Below are positions 15,829-25,034 of a DNA stretch of 64,000 bases, piece after piece. This DNA comes from Chryseobacterium sp. OV279 (GTDB lineage: Bacteria; Bacteroidota; Bacteroidia; Flavobacteriales; Weeksellaceae): positions 1-64,000 of the forward strand of contig NZ_FQUD01000006.1 of assembly GCF_900128945.1 (NCBI RefSeq), in the 5' to 3' direction. The stretch's first letter is position 1. The number at the start of each line of letters is the position of its first letter. The notes under the pieces are model-generated. The model was given only the letters and a program-made list of their open reading frames with translations, was not told where the DNA came from and did no database searches. The position numbers and the translations under genes are program-made.

Positions 15829-18387
15829 TTACTTCTTTTTGGCGGCTGGCTTTTTAGCAGCAGTTGTTTTCTTCGCTGCAGGTTTCTTGGCGGCCGGCTT
15901 CTTTTTCTCTACAAAAGCATTTTTATCCTGATCCGTAATCCATTTTTTCACCTCATCCAGAGACACGTCTTTCAGCTCTTCAGCTTCATATTTGGTGTCG
16001 TCTTTTTTCTTCGGAATTTTGAACATGGCTTTTCCGAATTTTACGAATGGGCCCCATCTTCCGTTTTCAATAGAAATTTTTTCTTTTTCCCATTGCTGGA
16101 TGTATCGGTTGGCTTCTTTTTCAAGTTTTGCATCAATCAGTTCATTGATGTCATCCTGAGAAAGATTATCGAAATTGTATTTTTTAGGAACATTGATAAA
16201 AAGATCTTTGTACTTGATAAACGGTCCGAATCTTCCGGTTCCTTTCGTTACAGGATCTCCTTTGTAAGAAGCAATCGGTGCATCAGCTTTTTTCTTTTCG
16301 TTGATGATCTCTTCTGCACGCGCCTGGCTTACTGAAAGCGGATCTTCTCCTTTTGGAATGCTGATGAATGTTTCGCCCCACTTCACGTAAGGTCCGAATC
16401 TGCCCACTCCCACGGAAACAGGCTGCCCGTCAAATGCACTCAGTTCAAACGGCAATTTGAAAAGTTCCAATGCTTCAGCCAGAGAAATGGTAGCAATATT
16501 CTGACCTGTCATCAGGGAAGCAAAGATTGGTTTTTCCTCATCTTCCGTTTCTCCGATCTGGATCATCGCCCCAAATCTTCCGATTCTTGCATGAACATTT
16601 TTACCGGTCTTAGGATCTACTCCAAGAAGTCTGTCGCCATTCGCTCTGTCTGCATTTTCTTCTACATCTTCAATTCTCGGGTGGAATTTTGAGTAGAAAG
16701 TGGTCATCATTTCTTTCCACTTCTGGTCTCCGTTTGCAATTTCGTCAAAACTTTCTTCTACTCTTGCTGTAAATCCGTAGTCCAGAATTTCTTTGAAATT
16801 ATCGGTCAGGAAGTCATTAACGACCTCACCGATATCTGTAGGGATGAATTTATTTTTGTCGCCCCCGAATTTTTCTTCAAGAACTTCTTTTTTGATCTTA
16901 TCGTTGGTAAGAGACATTTTCACAACCTCACGAGTCTGAGGATCGATTTCTCTTTTGTCTACATATTCTCTGTTCTGAATGGTCTGAATCGTCGGTGCAT
17001 AAGTAGACGGACGACCAATTCCCAATTCTTCCAGCTTTTTCACCAAACCTGCTTCCGTATATCTCGCGCTTGGTCTTGTGAATTTTTCCGAAGCGGTGAT
17101 CTTTTTATAACTTAAAATTTCACCTACACTTACTTTAGGAAGTAATTTCTCGTTGTTGTCCTCATCATCATCTTCTGTCTTTACAATTCCGTAAGCTTTT
17201 AAGAAACCATCAAAAATGATCACCTCCCCTTGTGCTTCAAAATGCTGAGGCAGTGATGCATTTCCTATTTCGATCACCGTCTTCTCAATTTTAGCATTAG
17301 CCATCTGAGAAGCTAGTGTTCTTCTGTATATTAATTGGTATAATCTGTTCAGTTGGGCATCACCGATACTTTTTACAGCAAAATCAGTTGGACGGATCGC
17401 TTCGTGAGCTTCCTGTGCCGATGCAGATTTTGTGGTGTAATTTCTTGGTGAAGAATATTCAGCGCCGTATTCTGATGTGATTTGTTTTTTTGCGCCTTCG
17501 ATCGCTTCCTGGGAAAGGTTTACGGAGTCCGTTCTCATATAGGTAATGTACCCTTCTTCATACAGTCTTTGGGCAAGACGCATGGTGTTGGTTACATTGT
17601 ATCCTAATCTTGATGAAGCTTCCTGCTGTAATGTGGAAGTCGTGAACGGTGCAGATGCAGTACGTGTTCCCGGTCTTGTTTCAACATTCAGAACTTTAAA
17701 TTCTGTCGTTTTTGCTTTTTCAAGGAATTTCTCTGCGTCTTCTTCTTTTTCGAAGTCTTTTTTAAGCTTGGCCGAAATTTCCTGCTCGGTTTTATTTAAG
17801 AAGATCCCGTCCAGTTTAAAGCTCGCTTTCGGAACAAACTCACGAATCTCTTTTTCTCTTTCTACGATTAATCTTACGGCTACAGACTGCACTCTACCCG
17901 CAGATAGACCCGGTTTTACTTTTTTCCAAAGTACCGGAGACATTTCAAAACCTACGATTCTGTCCAGAACTCTTCTTGCCTGCTGGGCATTCACAAGATT
18001 CTGATCAATATCTCTTGGGTTTTCAATGGCTTTTAGAATGGCATTTTTAGTAATCTCGTGGAAAACAATTCTTTTTCTGTTTTCAGGCTTTAATTTCAAT
18101 TCGTCTGCAAGGTGCCATGCAATAGCTTCCCCTTCACGGTCCTCATCGGAAGCCAGCCATACCATCTCTGCTTTCTTTACTGCAGCCTTTAATTCTGTTA
18201 CCAGTTTCTTTTTATCAGCCGAAACTTCGTAATCAGGACTGAAGGTGGCAAGGTCAATTCCCATTCCTTTTTTCGGAAGGTCACGGATGTGTCCGAAACT
18301 CGATTTCACTTCGAAATCCTTCCCTAAATATTTCTGAATAGTTTTTGCTTTTGCCGGGGACTCTACGATTACTAAATTTTTCGACAT
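15829..18387 (-). CDS. topA: DNA topoisomerase I
   Basis: Type IA topoisomerase that relaxes negative supercoils. The 852 residues start with the TOPRIM domain (VIVESPAKAKTIQKYLG; DEDREGEAIAWHL with its acidic cluster) and contain the active-site motif YMRTDS near residue 283. The C-terminal third has repeated topoisomerase C-terminal units of the form GRFGPFIKY (at least four), in place of zinc-ribbon domains. The very end is a low-complexity Lys/Ala/Pro tail (KKPAAKK units, about residues 828-852), common in Bacteroidetes TopA and likely DNA-binding. It is an isolated gene with its own -7 box (18405-18412) and two terminators. Confidence 0.97.
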   Translation of the reverse strand: MSKNLVIVESPAKAKTIQKYLGKDFEVKSSFGHIRDLPKKGMGIDLATFSPDYEVSADKKKLVTELKAAVKKAEMVWLASDEDREGEAIAWHLADELKLKPENRKRIVFHEITKNAILKAIENPRDIDQNLVNAQQARRVLDRIVGFEMSPVLWKKVKPGLSAGRVQSVAVRLIVEREKEIREFVPKASFKLDGIFLNKTEQEISAKLKKDFEKEEDAEKFLEKAKTTEFKVLNVETRPGTRTASAPFTTSTLQQEASSRLGYNVTNTMRLAQRLYEEGYITYMRTDSVNLSQEAIEGAKKQITSEYGAEYSSPRNYTTKSASAQEAHEAIRPTDFAVKSIGDAQLNRLYQLIYRRTLASQMANAKIEKTVIEIGNASLPQHFEAQGEVIIFDGFLKAYGIVKTEDDDEDNNEKLLPKVSVGEILSYKKITASEKFTRPSARYTEAGLVKKLEELGIGRPSTYAPTIQTIQNREYVDKREIDPQTREVVKMSLTNDKIKKEVLEEKFGGDKNKFIPTDIGEVVNDFLTDNFKEILDYGFTARVEESFDEIANGDQKWKEMMTTFYSKFHPRIEDVEENADRANGDRLLGVDPKTGKNVHARIGRFGAMIQIGETEDEEKPIFASLMTGQNIATISLAEALELFKLPFELSAFDGQPVSVGVGRFGPYVKWGETFISIPKGEDPLSVSQARAEEIINEKKKADAPIASYKGDPVTKGTGRFGPFIKYKDLFINVPKKYNFDNLSQDDINELIDAKLEKEANRYIQQWEKEKISIENGRWGPFVKFGKAMFKIPKKKDDTKYEAEELKDVSLDEVKKWITDQDKNAFVEKKKPAAKKPAAKKTTAAKKPAAKKK

Positions 18388-18404
18388 TCTAAAAAAATTT
18401 TTTG

Positions 18405-18412
18405 CAAAAGTA
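18405..18412 (-). promoter_or_regulatory. Probable -7 element for topA
   Basis: On the minus strand TACTTTTG matches TAnnTTTG, 18 bases before the topA start. No TTG -33 element is visible at the normal spacing. Confidence 0.4.
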
Positions 18413-18441
18413 AAGCTTTTTTATTAGATAGTTTTTTGGAG

Positions 18442-19590
18442 TTACATTTTATTTAGCAATTCAAGGGGAACAACAAACACTCTGTAGAGAATTCCCTCAA
18501 ATGTAAAACCTCTTCCCGACATCTCTACTCTGTACATTAATGAGAAAATAATAATGAACTGTGTCATATAAAAGCTTTTATTAATAACAATGGGTCTAAA
18601 CATGTATGCACAAACGTTTTTCTCTAATAATAAACCAAAAAGTACGATCATAAGCATCATGTGAATATACATCCACCTTCCCCAGTCTATAGCCAGATAA
18701 AACAGTGGAAAAGAAAATAAGAACGCGCCAATTAATAAAATAGACACCACCTTTCGGTTGTTTAGATATTTTAAATAATACCCAATATGAAAAATACTTA
18801 AAACCAAACTTACCAAATACAACAGATATTCGTTAAGATGCTGTTTAATATAATCTCTTTCATTTATATTCCAATATAAAATTCCGTATTTAGGGTGAAC
18901 TCCCCTTTTGGCAAGAATCTGTAAGGACATTCCTTCGTTGATATTCTTACCAAATTTTAAAATCAAAAGTGCAGGAATTCCAACCGAGAGGAAATATTTA
19001 ATATATCTTTTAAATTCTCGCTCCCCGGTTTTCAGATATAATGCAATGGCAAAATAAGGAACATAAAACAAAACCACTTCATGAAAAAAAGTTGCTAAAC
19101 TAAGTGTAGCACAGAAAATATATTCTTTATTTTTCGAAAGCTTTTCATTATCCAGAAGATATACAAACCATGTAAATAAAAGAAAAACTATAAATTCTTT
19201 TTTTCCTACATAACTCACTGTATTTAAAAGCCCTACAAATCCTATTGGGGAAAGCAGCAGTGACAGGTAAAGAAGGTCAGTGAATTTATAGCGGATGAGT
19301 TTAATGAACAGTAAAAAAAATCCTGAAATAATTGAAAACTGAGCAAAATACACAAGATAATTGAGTCTTAAATTCGTAAAATCCTGAAGCAAAAAGAAGA
19401 AACTTCCCGACAGGCCTCTTCTTTTAAAACCGCCATCCTGATAATTGATCAGCCAATCTGCAAGGATATATCCGTCGTCTTTAAGATTGTAATAATAAGT
19501 AAATAACAGGGTATAAGCAGCCGTAACTGCAACCATAAGATAAATAAAAATCTTGAGATTGAAATAGGGTACAATTTTTTCTAGCATCAT
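18442..19590 (-). CDS. Multi-pass membrane protein, possibly polysaccharide-related
   Basis: A protein of about 382 residues with roughly ten hydrophobic segments from residue 10 to the end and short charged loops (YYNLKDDGYILADWL, FKRRGLSG near the N-terminus). I recognise no catalytic motif. The overall look resembles O-antigen polymerase or EpsG-like proteins, and an EpsG-type gene lies at 23561, but the two are not obviously similar in sequence. Start: two adjacent ATG codons at 19590 and 19587 directly precede a membrane-protein N-terminus; a start 13 codons further upstream is possible but would precede it with an extra hydrophobic stretch. Function is not assigned. Confidence 0.7.
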   Translation of the reverse strand: MMLEKIVPYFNLKIFIYLMVAVTAAYTLLFTYYYNLKDDGYILADWLINYQDGGFKRRGLSGSFFFLLQDFTNLRLNYLVYFAQFSIISGFFLLFIKLIRYKFTDLLYLSLLLSPIGFVGLLNTVSYVGKKEFIVFLLFTWFVYLLDNEKLSKNKEYIFCATLSLATFFHEVVLFYVPYFAIALYLKTGEREFKRYIKYFLSVGIPALLILKFGKNINEGMSLQILAKRGVHPKYGILYWNINERDYIKQHLNEYLLYLVSLVLSIFHIGYYLKYLNNRKVVSILLIGAFLFSFPLFYLAIDWGRWMYIHMMLMIVLFGLLLEKNVCAYMFRPIVINKSFYMTQFIIIFSLMYRVEMSGRGFTFEGILYRVFVVPLELLNKM

Positions 19591-19730
19591 TTGTGTGTTT
19601 AAAATTTGGGACAAAAAAAAGAGAAGCAAAACAGCTTTTGTTTGGATTCCATCATTTTATAGCGCCTAAAATATTGAAATTAAACCAATTAGCTTTTTGC
19701 CTCTCCTTAATTACGTACCGAATTTCTTAC

Positions 19731-22700
19731 CTATTTCTTGATAATTTTCACAATTTCTTTTAAATCATTAATTGTTAAAAAGTAGATCCCTGAAATCAAA
19801 GAAGAAAGATCTATTTTACCGTTTTTAAACTGCCCTGATTTCACAAGCTGACCAGACATGTTAAAAATCTGATAATCAAAATCTTTACTCTCCTGTGTCT
19901 GAATATGAAGCATATCTTTTACCGGATTCGGGAATAAGGTGATTTTGTTTTCATTCACTCTTTCTCTCACCTCAGCACTGCTTAAAATGGCAGCTCCTTT
20001 TCCGGAGGCCAAAGCGGTAATCTGCAGTTTTGGAATAGGTCCAGCTTCATTTCCATCGGAATCATATTTCATTCTAACGCATCGGCAGCCCGTTCCAAAA
20101 TACGGGTCATTATTATCATGAAAAGCAATGAAACGGTTGGATGAAGATGCCGCATCAAATAAAACATTAATGGATCTTCCCAAATAATTGGCAGCCAAAG
20201 CTCCGGTCCATACCCCCGGAAACTGAAAATTCACAGTATTGAAAGTTCCTTGCGGAGACTGATTAGCCAGAACACTTCTGAACCCGCGGGATCCGGAATC
20301 CGGAAAATTCCCTACAGTGTACCCGGAACCATTGAACATGTACCCTATCGTAGACGTTGTAGAAGGGTTTCTCACCCTTGTTCCGGAATAATCTGTAGGT
20401 ACACTGTAAAAAGTGGCTGCATTTTTATCTTTTTTATACCATGGCGACTGTCCAAAATCCTGATTCGAGATCAAAGCAGAGCTTGTAATATCCGGAATTC
20501 TCCAGCCTTCAGGACATGGATCAAAAGGAGATTTCTTCCCTCCTCTTCCCCATCGGTCCGGAGCAAGGTTGGGCTCATTCGCCAGCCAGTCTGTTCCATT
20601 GGTATAATTCGGCATGGCACTGTTATAAGATGCAAAAGAACTCGGAATCATATATACCAGAGGGTTTTTAACGGAGTAAGACATCACTTTCGCTACTTTC
20701 TCTGCCGGTCTGTCTGTACTCTGCGCATTTACAGCTGCTGCGTACGTATTGTAAGGAACAATATAGTTTCCAGGCGCAGTGTTGTATGTAGCCGGAGTAA
20801 GTGTTGTATAGGTAACTGTCCCGTTATCTGCTGCCGTTCCTAAAAACACATTATAGGAAGCTCTGTTATCTGCATATTGAAAGGTAGGAATCGGGTCTTT
20901 TCTTCCCCACTGATAATGCATTCCGGTAGAAGCTCTTATTTTAGCGAGTTCCGCAGCAGTGGGACTCAATCCGTTAGCCACCATGGGAAAAGCATCTGTT
21001 GCTCCCAGGTTTCTATCCATGAACTCTGTCTGAAGGGCGACATCCGCTTTGTTCACATAATTCACATAATTGACCGCTTCAATTGCCGGAAGCTCTGTGG
21101 TATAATTAAAGGATCCAAGAGCGGAATCTGTGATCCAGATATGCCAGCTCCAGTATACCGGAGATGTGATATTTCCATTATGAAGCGTTACTACAGCATT
21201 TCCACTTTGGTTAGGTCTGATTTCCACTAAAATTTTTGAGCTGCTAACACTTTGAAGTGATGAAGGCGAAGGATTTACCACACTTATCTTATTGATCAGA
21301 GCTGTATTGGTCGTCCACAACACATTCGCTTTTAAGTTGCTGAAACTGGAAGGGTTTAGAATTTCCTGGTTGTTCAATAATTGGCTTTGTACCGAAAATG
21401 CTTTACTTACAGGAATTTCTACCGTAAAAAGCTGGGCATTCTTAACAACCTGGTAGGTATTGGGATTATTGATTCCCTCTCTGTATTCTGTAGGGGGCGC
21501 TAAATATTCGGAAGGGAAATTATATTTATTCACAACATACAGCGGGTCTTTGATGCATCGGCAGCCATTCGCTTCTGAGGTATACATTCCGGACATCGGC
21601 ATATAGGTATATCTTCCTTTAATGTTGGGATAAGCGGGATCAGGGACATCCGGCTGCCCTTTGTCGGGGATCATATAAAGCCCTCTGGTGATTACCGTGG
21701 GAGATCCATCAAAATGTCTGCCCATCGTGGCGGTCCATAAAGCGGTATGATGCTGGTCGGTATACTGCCCTTCATGGGCGCTTCTGATCAGCTGTCCTGT
21801 TCCCGGAAAAACGCCCATATTGTTTCCACCCACATTCGAAAGATCAAAACCCAGATTGGGATAAATTCTGAATCCGGTCATGAATGCAGGAACACCGGTG
21901 TTGGTAGGTTTTATAATGTGATATTTATTCGTTTCAAAAAGATCTTTCCCCATATTGGTTCTGACCCCGAAAGGAGAAAAATCTACCCTGATATCATCTG
22001 CATAAGACTGAGAACCTAAATTGGCAACAAGCATCGACGGTATTCTCCATCCGTTCGGGCAAGGGTCGTAAGGAGACTTGTCTCTATAAGGCTGGGCGCT
22101 GCCGTCATTATTATAATCCTCACTGATTATCCCTCGCGAGTTATCAGACCAAAGATTAAGCTCAGAAAGCCTTCCATCGCCTATTTCCGGAAAACGACCA
22201 AACCAGTTGACCGGAAGATTCGGGTTATTATTGTAATAGGCCTGGTTATTACTGCCATCTTTATTTACATAGATCAGGCTGAGCGGGTTCTTTACGGAAA
22301 GTCTCATATTACTGATGACTTCCGCATTGGCTAGCGGAACGAATCTCGTAAGGTTGTCAATACTTGCAGCTCCGGCAAAGTTCTTTGCTGCCCTGTGTCT
22401 TACTCTCCCCATGGAACCGGACACTTCATAGAAGTCATTTCCTCTTGTCACCAATGGTGGAATCGGGTCTTTCCGTCCCCACTGATAAAGAAGTCCGATG
22501 CTCCTGTTCCAGTCTGAGGAAGTGATAGAACTGCTCAATGCGCCAAGATTACGATCCATCCAACCCCAGTCTGCATCTGGAATAGGCTCAATGGTCCCAT
22601 CGGCTTTCATTCTTGTGATGTTGTTGAAACTTTTGTAGGTTGATCCGTTACCAGGATCGTCAGTTACCCAGATATGCCAGCTCCAGTAGATCTCTCCGTT

Positions 22701-23162
22701 TACTCTGAAAGCAATGACGGCATTTCCTTTTTTTGTTTTGTTGATGGGAACTTTTATTTTGGCACTCTGATTAGAATCCAGAATCTCGAGCGAATACCCT
22801 GTTCCTGATTTGATCAGCCCGTGGGTATCTTCCCACAATACATCGGCTGTTACTGTACCGGCAGGAATTCCACCGTCTCTAATGTATTTATCTTCCGCCC
22901 ACATGGCGTAGGCTTTTCGTACAGGGATCAGCAGGCCTTCACTGCTTTGACCGGGATCAAAAATATAGCTGTTGGGAGCTTTTGTCCAGTCCGGACCTGT
23001 GTCTCTGTTAGCAGGTCTCCGTAAGGTATCCCCTGTTAACACTAATCTTTCCGTATATCTATACGAGGGAGGAATTTCATTTAATTCCCTGCTATTCATG
23101 GAATAGGTACCAATCGACACTAAGCAAAAAATTGCCGCAAAATTCTTAATTAAATTTCTCAT
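19731..23162 (-). CDS. Large secreted protein with two FISUMP-like repeats and a T9SS sorting domain
   Basis: A 1143-residue exported protein. It has a signal peptide (residues 1-22), two long homologous units (about 75-555 and 580-1045), and a C-terminal type IX secretion signal at about 1065-1143 (ITLFPNPVKDMLHIQ, SLISGIYFLTI, ending in KIIKK). Each unit carries YWSWHIW, MDRNLGA, YQWGRKDPIP, a DPCPxGWRIP motif and a GCRC motif in the same order, the pattern of the FISUMP (Fibrobacter succinogenes major paralogous) domain. It is expected to be placed on the cell surface or released by the T9SS. No enzymatic motif is seen; an adhesin or structural role is a guess. Confidence 0.88.
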   Translation of the reverse strand: MRNLIKNFAAIFCLVSIGTYSMNSRELNEIPPSYRYTERLVLTGDTLRRPANRDTGPDWTKAPNSYIFDPGQSSEGLLIPVRKAYAMWAEDKYIRDGGIPAGTVTADVLWEDTHGLIKSGTGYSLEILDSNQSAKIKVPINKTKKGNAVIAFRVNGEIYWSWHIWVTDDPGNGSTYKSFNNITRMKADGTIEPIPDADWGWMDRNLGALSSSITSSDWNRSIGLLYQWGRKDPIPPLVTRGNDFYEVSGSMGRVRHRAAKNFAGAASIDNLTRFVPLANAEVISNMRLSVKNPLSLIYVNKDGSNNQAYYNNNPNLPVNWFGRFPEIGDGRLSELNLWSDNSRGIISEDYNNDGSAQPYRDKSPYDPCPNGWRIPSMLVANLGSQSYADDIRVDFSPFGVRTNMGKDLFETNKYHIIKPTNTGVPAFMTGFRIYPNLGFDLSNVGGNNMGVFPGTGQLIRSAHEGQYTDQHHTALWTATMGRHFDGSPTVITRGLYMIPDKGQPDVPDPAYPNIKGRYTYMPMSGMYTSEANGCRCIKDPLYVVNKYNFPSEYLAPPTEYREGINNPNTYQVVKNAQLFTVEIPVSKAFSVQSQLLNNQEILNPSSFSNLKANVLWTTNTALINKISVVNPSPSSLQSVSSSKILVEIRPNQSGNAVVTLHNGNITSPVYWSWHIWITDSALGSFNYTTELPAIEAVNYVNYVNKADVALQTEFMDRNLGATDAFPMVANGLSPTAAELAKIRASTGMHYQWGRKDPIPTFQYADNRASYNVFLGTAADNGTVTYTTLTPATYNTAPGNYIVPYNTYAAAVNAQSTDRPAEKVAKVMSYSVKNPLVYMIPSSFASYNSAMPNYTNGTDWLANEPNLAPDRWGRGGKKSPFDPCPEGWRIPDITSSALISNQDFGQSPWYKKDKNAATFYSVPTDYSGTRVRNPSTTSTIGYMFNGSGYTVGNFPDSGSRGFRSVLANQSPQGTFNTVNFQFPGVWTGALAANYLGRSINVLFDAASSSNRFIAFHDNNDPYFGTGCRCVRMKYDSDGNEAGPIPKLQITALASGKGAAILSSAEVRERVNENKITLFPNPVKDMLHIQTQESKDFDYQIFNMSGQLVKSGQFKNGKIDLSSLISGIYFLTINDLKEIVKIIKK

Positions 23163-23560
23163 ATCCTTAGACTTGTGTGCCTTTCAGGAAATACAACTTT
23201 TAAGCCTTCGCCAATAATAAATCATTAATAATATAAATAAGAATTAAATATTCAAATTATATCATTAATAATCAATCAGTAAAAGATTATAAATACGAAA
23301 ACGGCACAACTCGTTTCACAGCGTGCAAAAATAAATGATTCAAATGACATATCTGAACCGAGAATTCAAGTTGAATAAATATTAACAAAGAGACAGAAAT
23401 CCGCAAATGGGAAGATGAAAGTGGTAATTGCTCCTTTATTTTTAACAGCTCTCTTCACTGATAAAATAATAAAGCCGTCTGTGTTTCAGACAGAAAAGAA
23501 ATAACAAAAAAGACAACCATAAAGCTGTCTTTTATATAGTATCATATATGAATTAAGTTC
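23163..23560. other. Non-coding, strongly AT-rich spacer
   Basis: No gene is visible. It contains a 12-base direct repeat (ATCATTAATAAT at 23221 and 23261, exactly 40 bases apart), a TATTTTTG element on the minus strand (23326-23333) that could be the -7 box of the large secreted protein gene with a leader of about 160 bases, a small perfect hairpin GTCTG/CAGAC (23478-23492), and the terminator at 23505-23533. Confidence 0.5.
23505..23533 (-). terminator. Rho-independent terminator after the EpsG-like gene
   Basis: On the minus strand AAAAGACA pairs with TGTCTTTT around a 9-base loop and a T run follows; it begins about 28 bases past the stop of the gene at 23561. Confidence 0.7.
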
Positions 23561-24700
23561 TTAAGGAAGGATGTGGTTTTTATAAAGTTCAGTCGTAAAT
23601 CTACCCACTTTAATATTGTTAAATGAGCAGAAAACAATAATATTAAAAATAACAAGGGCTAAGATAAAGGCATAAATCATTTTCTTCACCCCACTGGACA
23701 CTACATACATCGCATTAGGGATAATAACGAAGGAGAAACCAATAAATGCACCTACCAGCCTGGATGAGAATACAGGATTGTTTCTGAAAATAAAGTAAAA
23801 ACATATTCCTATTACCGCATAAGCTCTATGGTATTCGTAATACGGATACAATTCTTTCATCTTGGTATCGAAAGCAAAAAGGAAGAAGGTAAGGATCATC
23901 ATCATGGCCTCGGGAATTCCGAAACCACCATTCAGCCTTTCTATAGACTCATCCATATATCCGTTCAGACCTTCTACAAGGATATTCTCAGACGCCATAC
24001 TGCTCAGGAAATCTCCAAAAACCCTGTACACTTCAAAAGGCGAAAGAAATACGGAAATAATAATCAGCACGAGCATCACAGTTTTGCTCAAAGGAATACG
24101 AACCAGCCAATACAGCGGAAGAAACAGATAACTTACCGTATGGATTCCGGATGCAATAAATATAAAGAAGAGATAATGCCAGAGCTTCCGCTCTTTGATA
24201 TAGCGTATCGCAAAATAAACAATAAATGTTCCTAAATTCTGCCTGATCTGTCCACTCTCTCCAACAAAGAAGTAGGGGACAAACATAAACAGGATAAACG
24301 TAAAGGGGTAAAAAGTATTATCCTCCGTATATTCTATCTTAAAAAAGATGGCACAAATGGCAATTATTAAGGTAAGAACATAAAAAGGAGCATCGAAGAC
24401 ATTGAGCAATATTTTATTGATCAAAGTATACAGCCATTCTACATCCAGCTGATCCGGCCCCTCCATATGAAGCATCTTAAGAAAGATACTTTCATAGCTT
24501 TTGGTATCGGAATAAATGTACAATCCTTTATAACTTCCGTAATCCGGACCTACGTTGTCACGGAAACCGACCAGTATGATGAGATAAACCCCTAAAAACC
24601 AGAGCCATTTTTTATCTACTTTTTTGCCGAAAACTTCCTGTACACTAAAAAAAAGCATATAGACAATCGCCACTATAAAATATGGATGTAATACACTCAT
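23561..24700 (-). CDS. EpsG-family polysaccharide polymerase-like membrane protein
   Basis: A 379-residue integral membrane protein with about ten helices. The motif VGFRDNVGPDYGSYKGLY near residue 45 is the hallmark of the EpsG family (GxDYxxY in the first extracytoplasmic loop), which polymerises exopolysaccharide or O-antigen repeat units. It is a single gene with its own terminator, 8 kb away from the main exopolysaccharide operon and next to the T9SS protein. It is the best candidate in this window for the Wzy-type polymerase missing from that operon. Confidence 0.85.
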   Translation of the reverse strand: MSVLHPYFIVAIVYMLFFSVQEVFGKKVDKKWLWFLGVYLIILVGFRDNVGPDYGSYKGLYIYSDTKSYESIFLKMLHMEGPDQLDVEWLYTLINKILLNVFDAPFYVLTLIIAICAIFFKIEYTEDNTFYPFTFILFMFVPYFFVGESGQIRQNLGTFIVYFAIRYIKERKLWHYLFFIFIASGIHTVSYLFLPLYWLVRIPLSKTVMLVLIIISVFLSPFEVYRVFGDFLSSMASENILVEGLNGYMDESIERLNGGFGIPEAMMMILTFFLFAFDTKMKELYPYYEYHRAYAVIGICFYFIFRNNPVFSSRLVGAFIGFSFVIIPNAMYVVSSGVKKMIYAFILALVIFNIIVFCSFNNIKVGRFTTELYKNHILP

Positions 24701-25034
24701 GCTAGTTGTAGGTTTTGTTTAACCGGTGCAGGGTGCACAAGAAGGCTCCAAATCTGTAATAAGATAAGAAATACAGCAGAAAAGGGAATACTATTGGGAA
24801 TAGAAATCCGTCTATTTTTTCATCATTTTTTTTCAACATATCTAAAACAGATTCTTATTTCTTTAATAATAATATGGGTTTAAAATATATTTCTTGAAAG
24901 GGAACTTTTGCAAAAGTAGAATATTTTTTTATTCTGCCTAGAATATTTTGTTGATTTTCAGACAAAACTTATAGCCCAAATGTTTTGAACTAATGTTGAA
25001 AAAATTAAATTTGCAGACTTGATTTCACCATATA
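24701..25034. other. Divergent intergenic region with the flexirubin cluster promoter
   Basis: This gap separates the leftward EpsG-like gene from the rightward pigment cluster. It holds a probable rightward promoter (24984-25013), a leftward TACTTTTG element (24911-24918) about 210 bases ahead of the EpsG-like start and without a good -33 box, and a small GTGCA/TGCAC hairpin at about 24727-24737. No gene is visible. Confidence 0.5.
24984..25013 (+). promoter_or_regulatory. Promoter for the first flexirubin operon
   Basis: TTTG (24984-24987) is followed after 18 bases by TAAATTTG (25006-25013), an exact TAnnTTTG -7 element, 21 bases ahead of the MMPL-acyltransferase ATG. The spacing is one base shorter than the usual 19-21. 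Confidence 0.55.

Noticed and set aside
17546..18004. A 150-codon plus-strand open frame
   Set aside because: It lies antisense within topA, whose frame is fully supported by motifs.
20250..20843. An open frame of almost 200 codons on the plus strand
   Set aside because: It runs antisense inside the large T9SS protein gene, has an Arg/Cys-rich non-natural composition and no motif. It is a shadow of the real frame.
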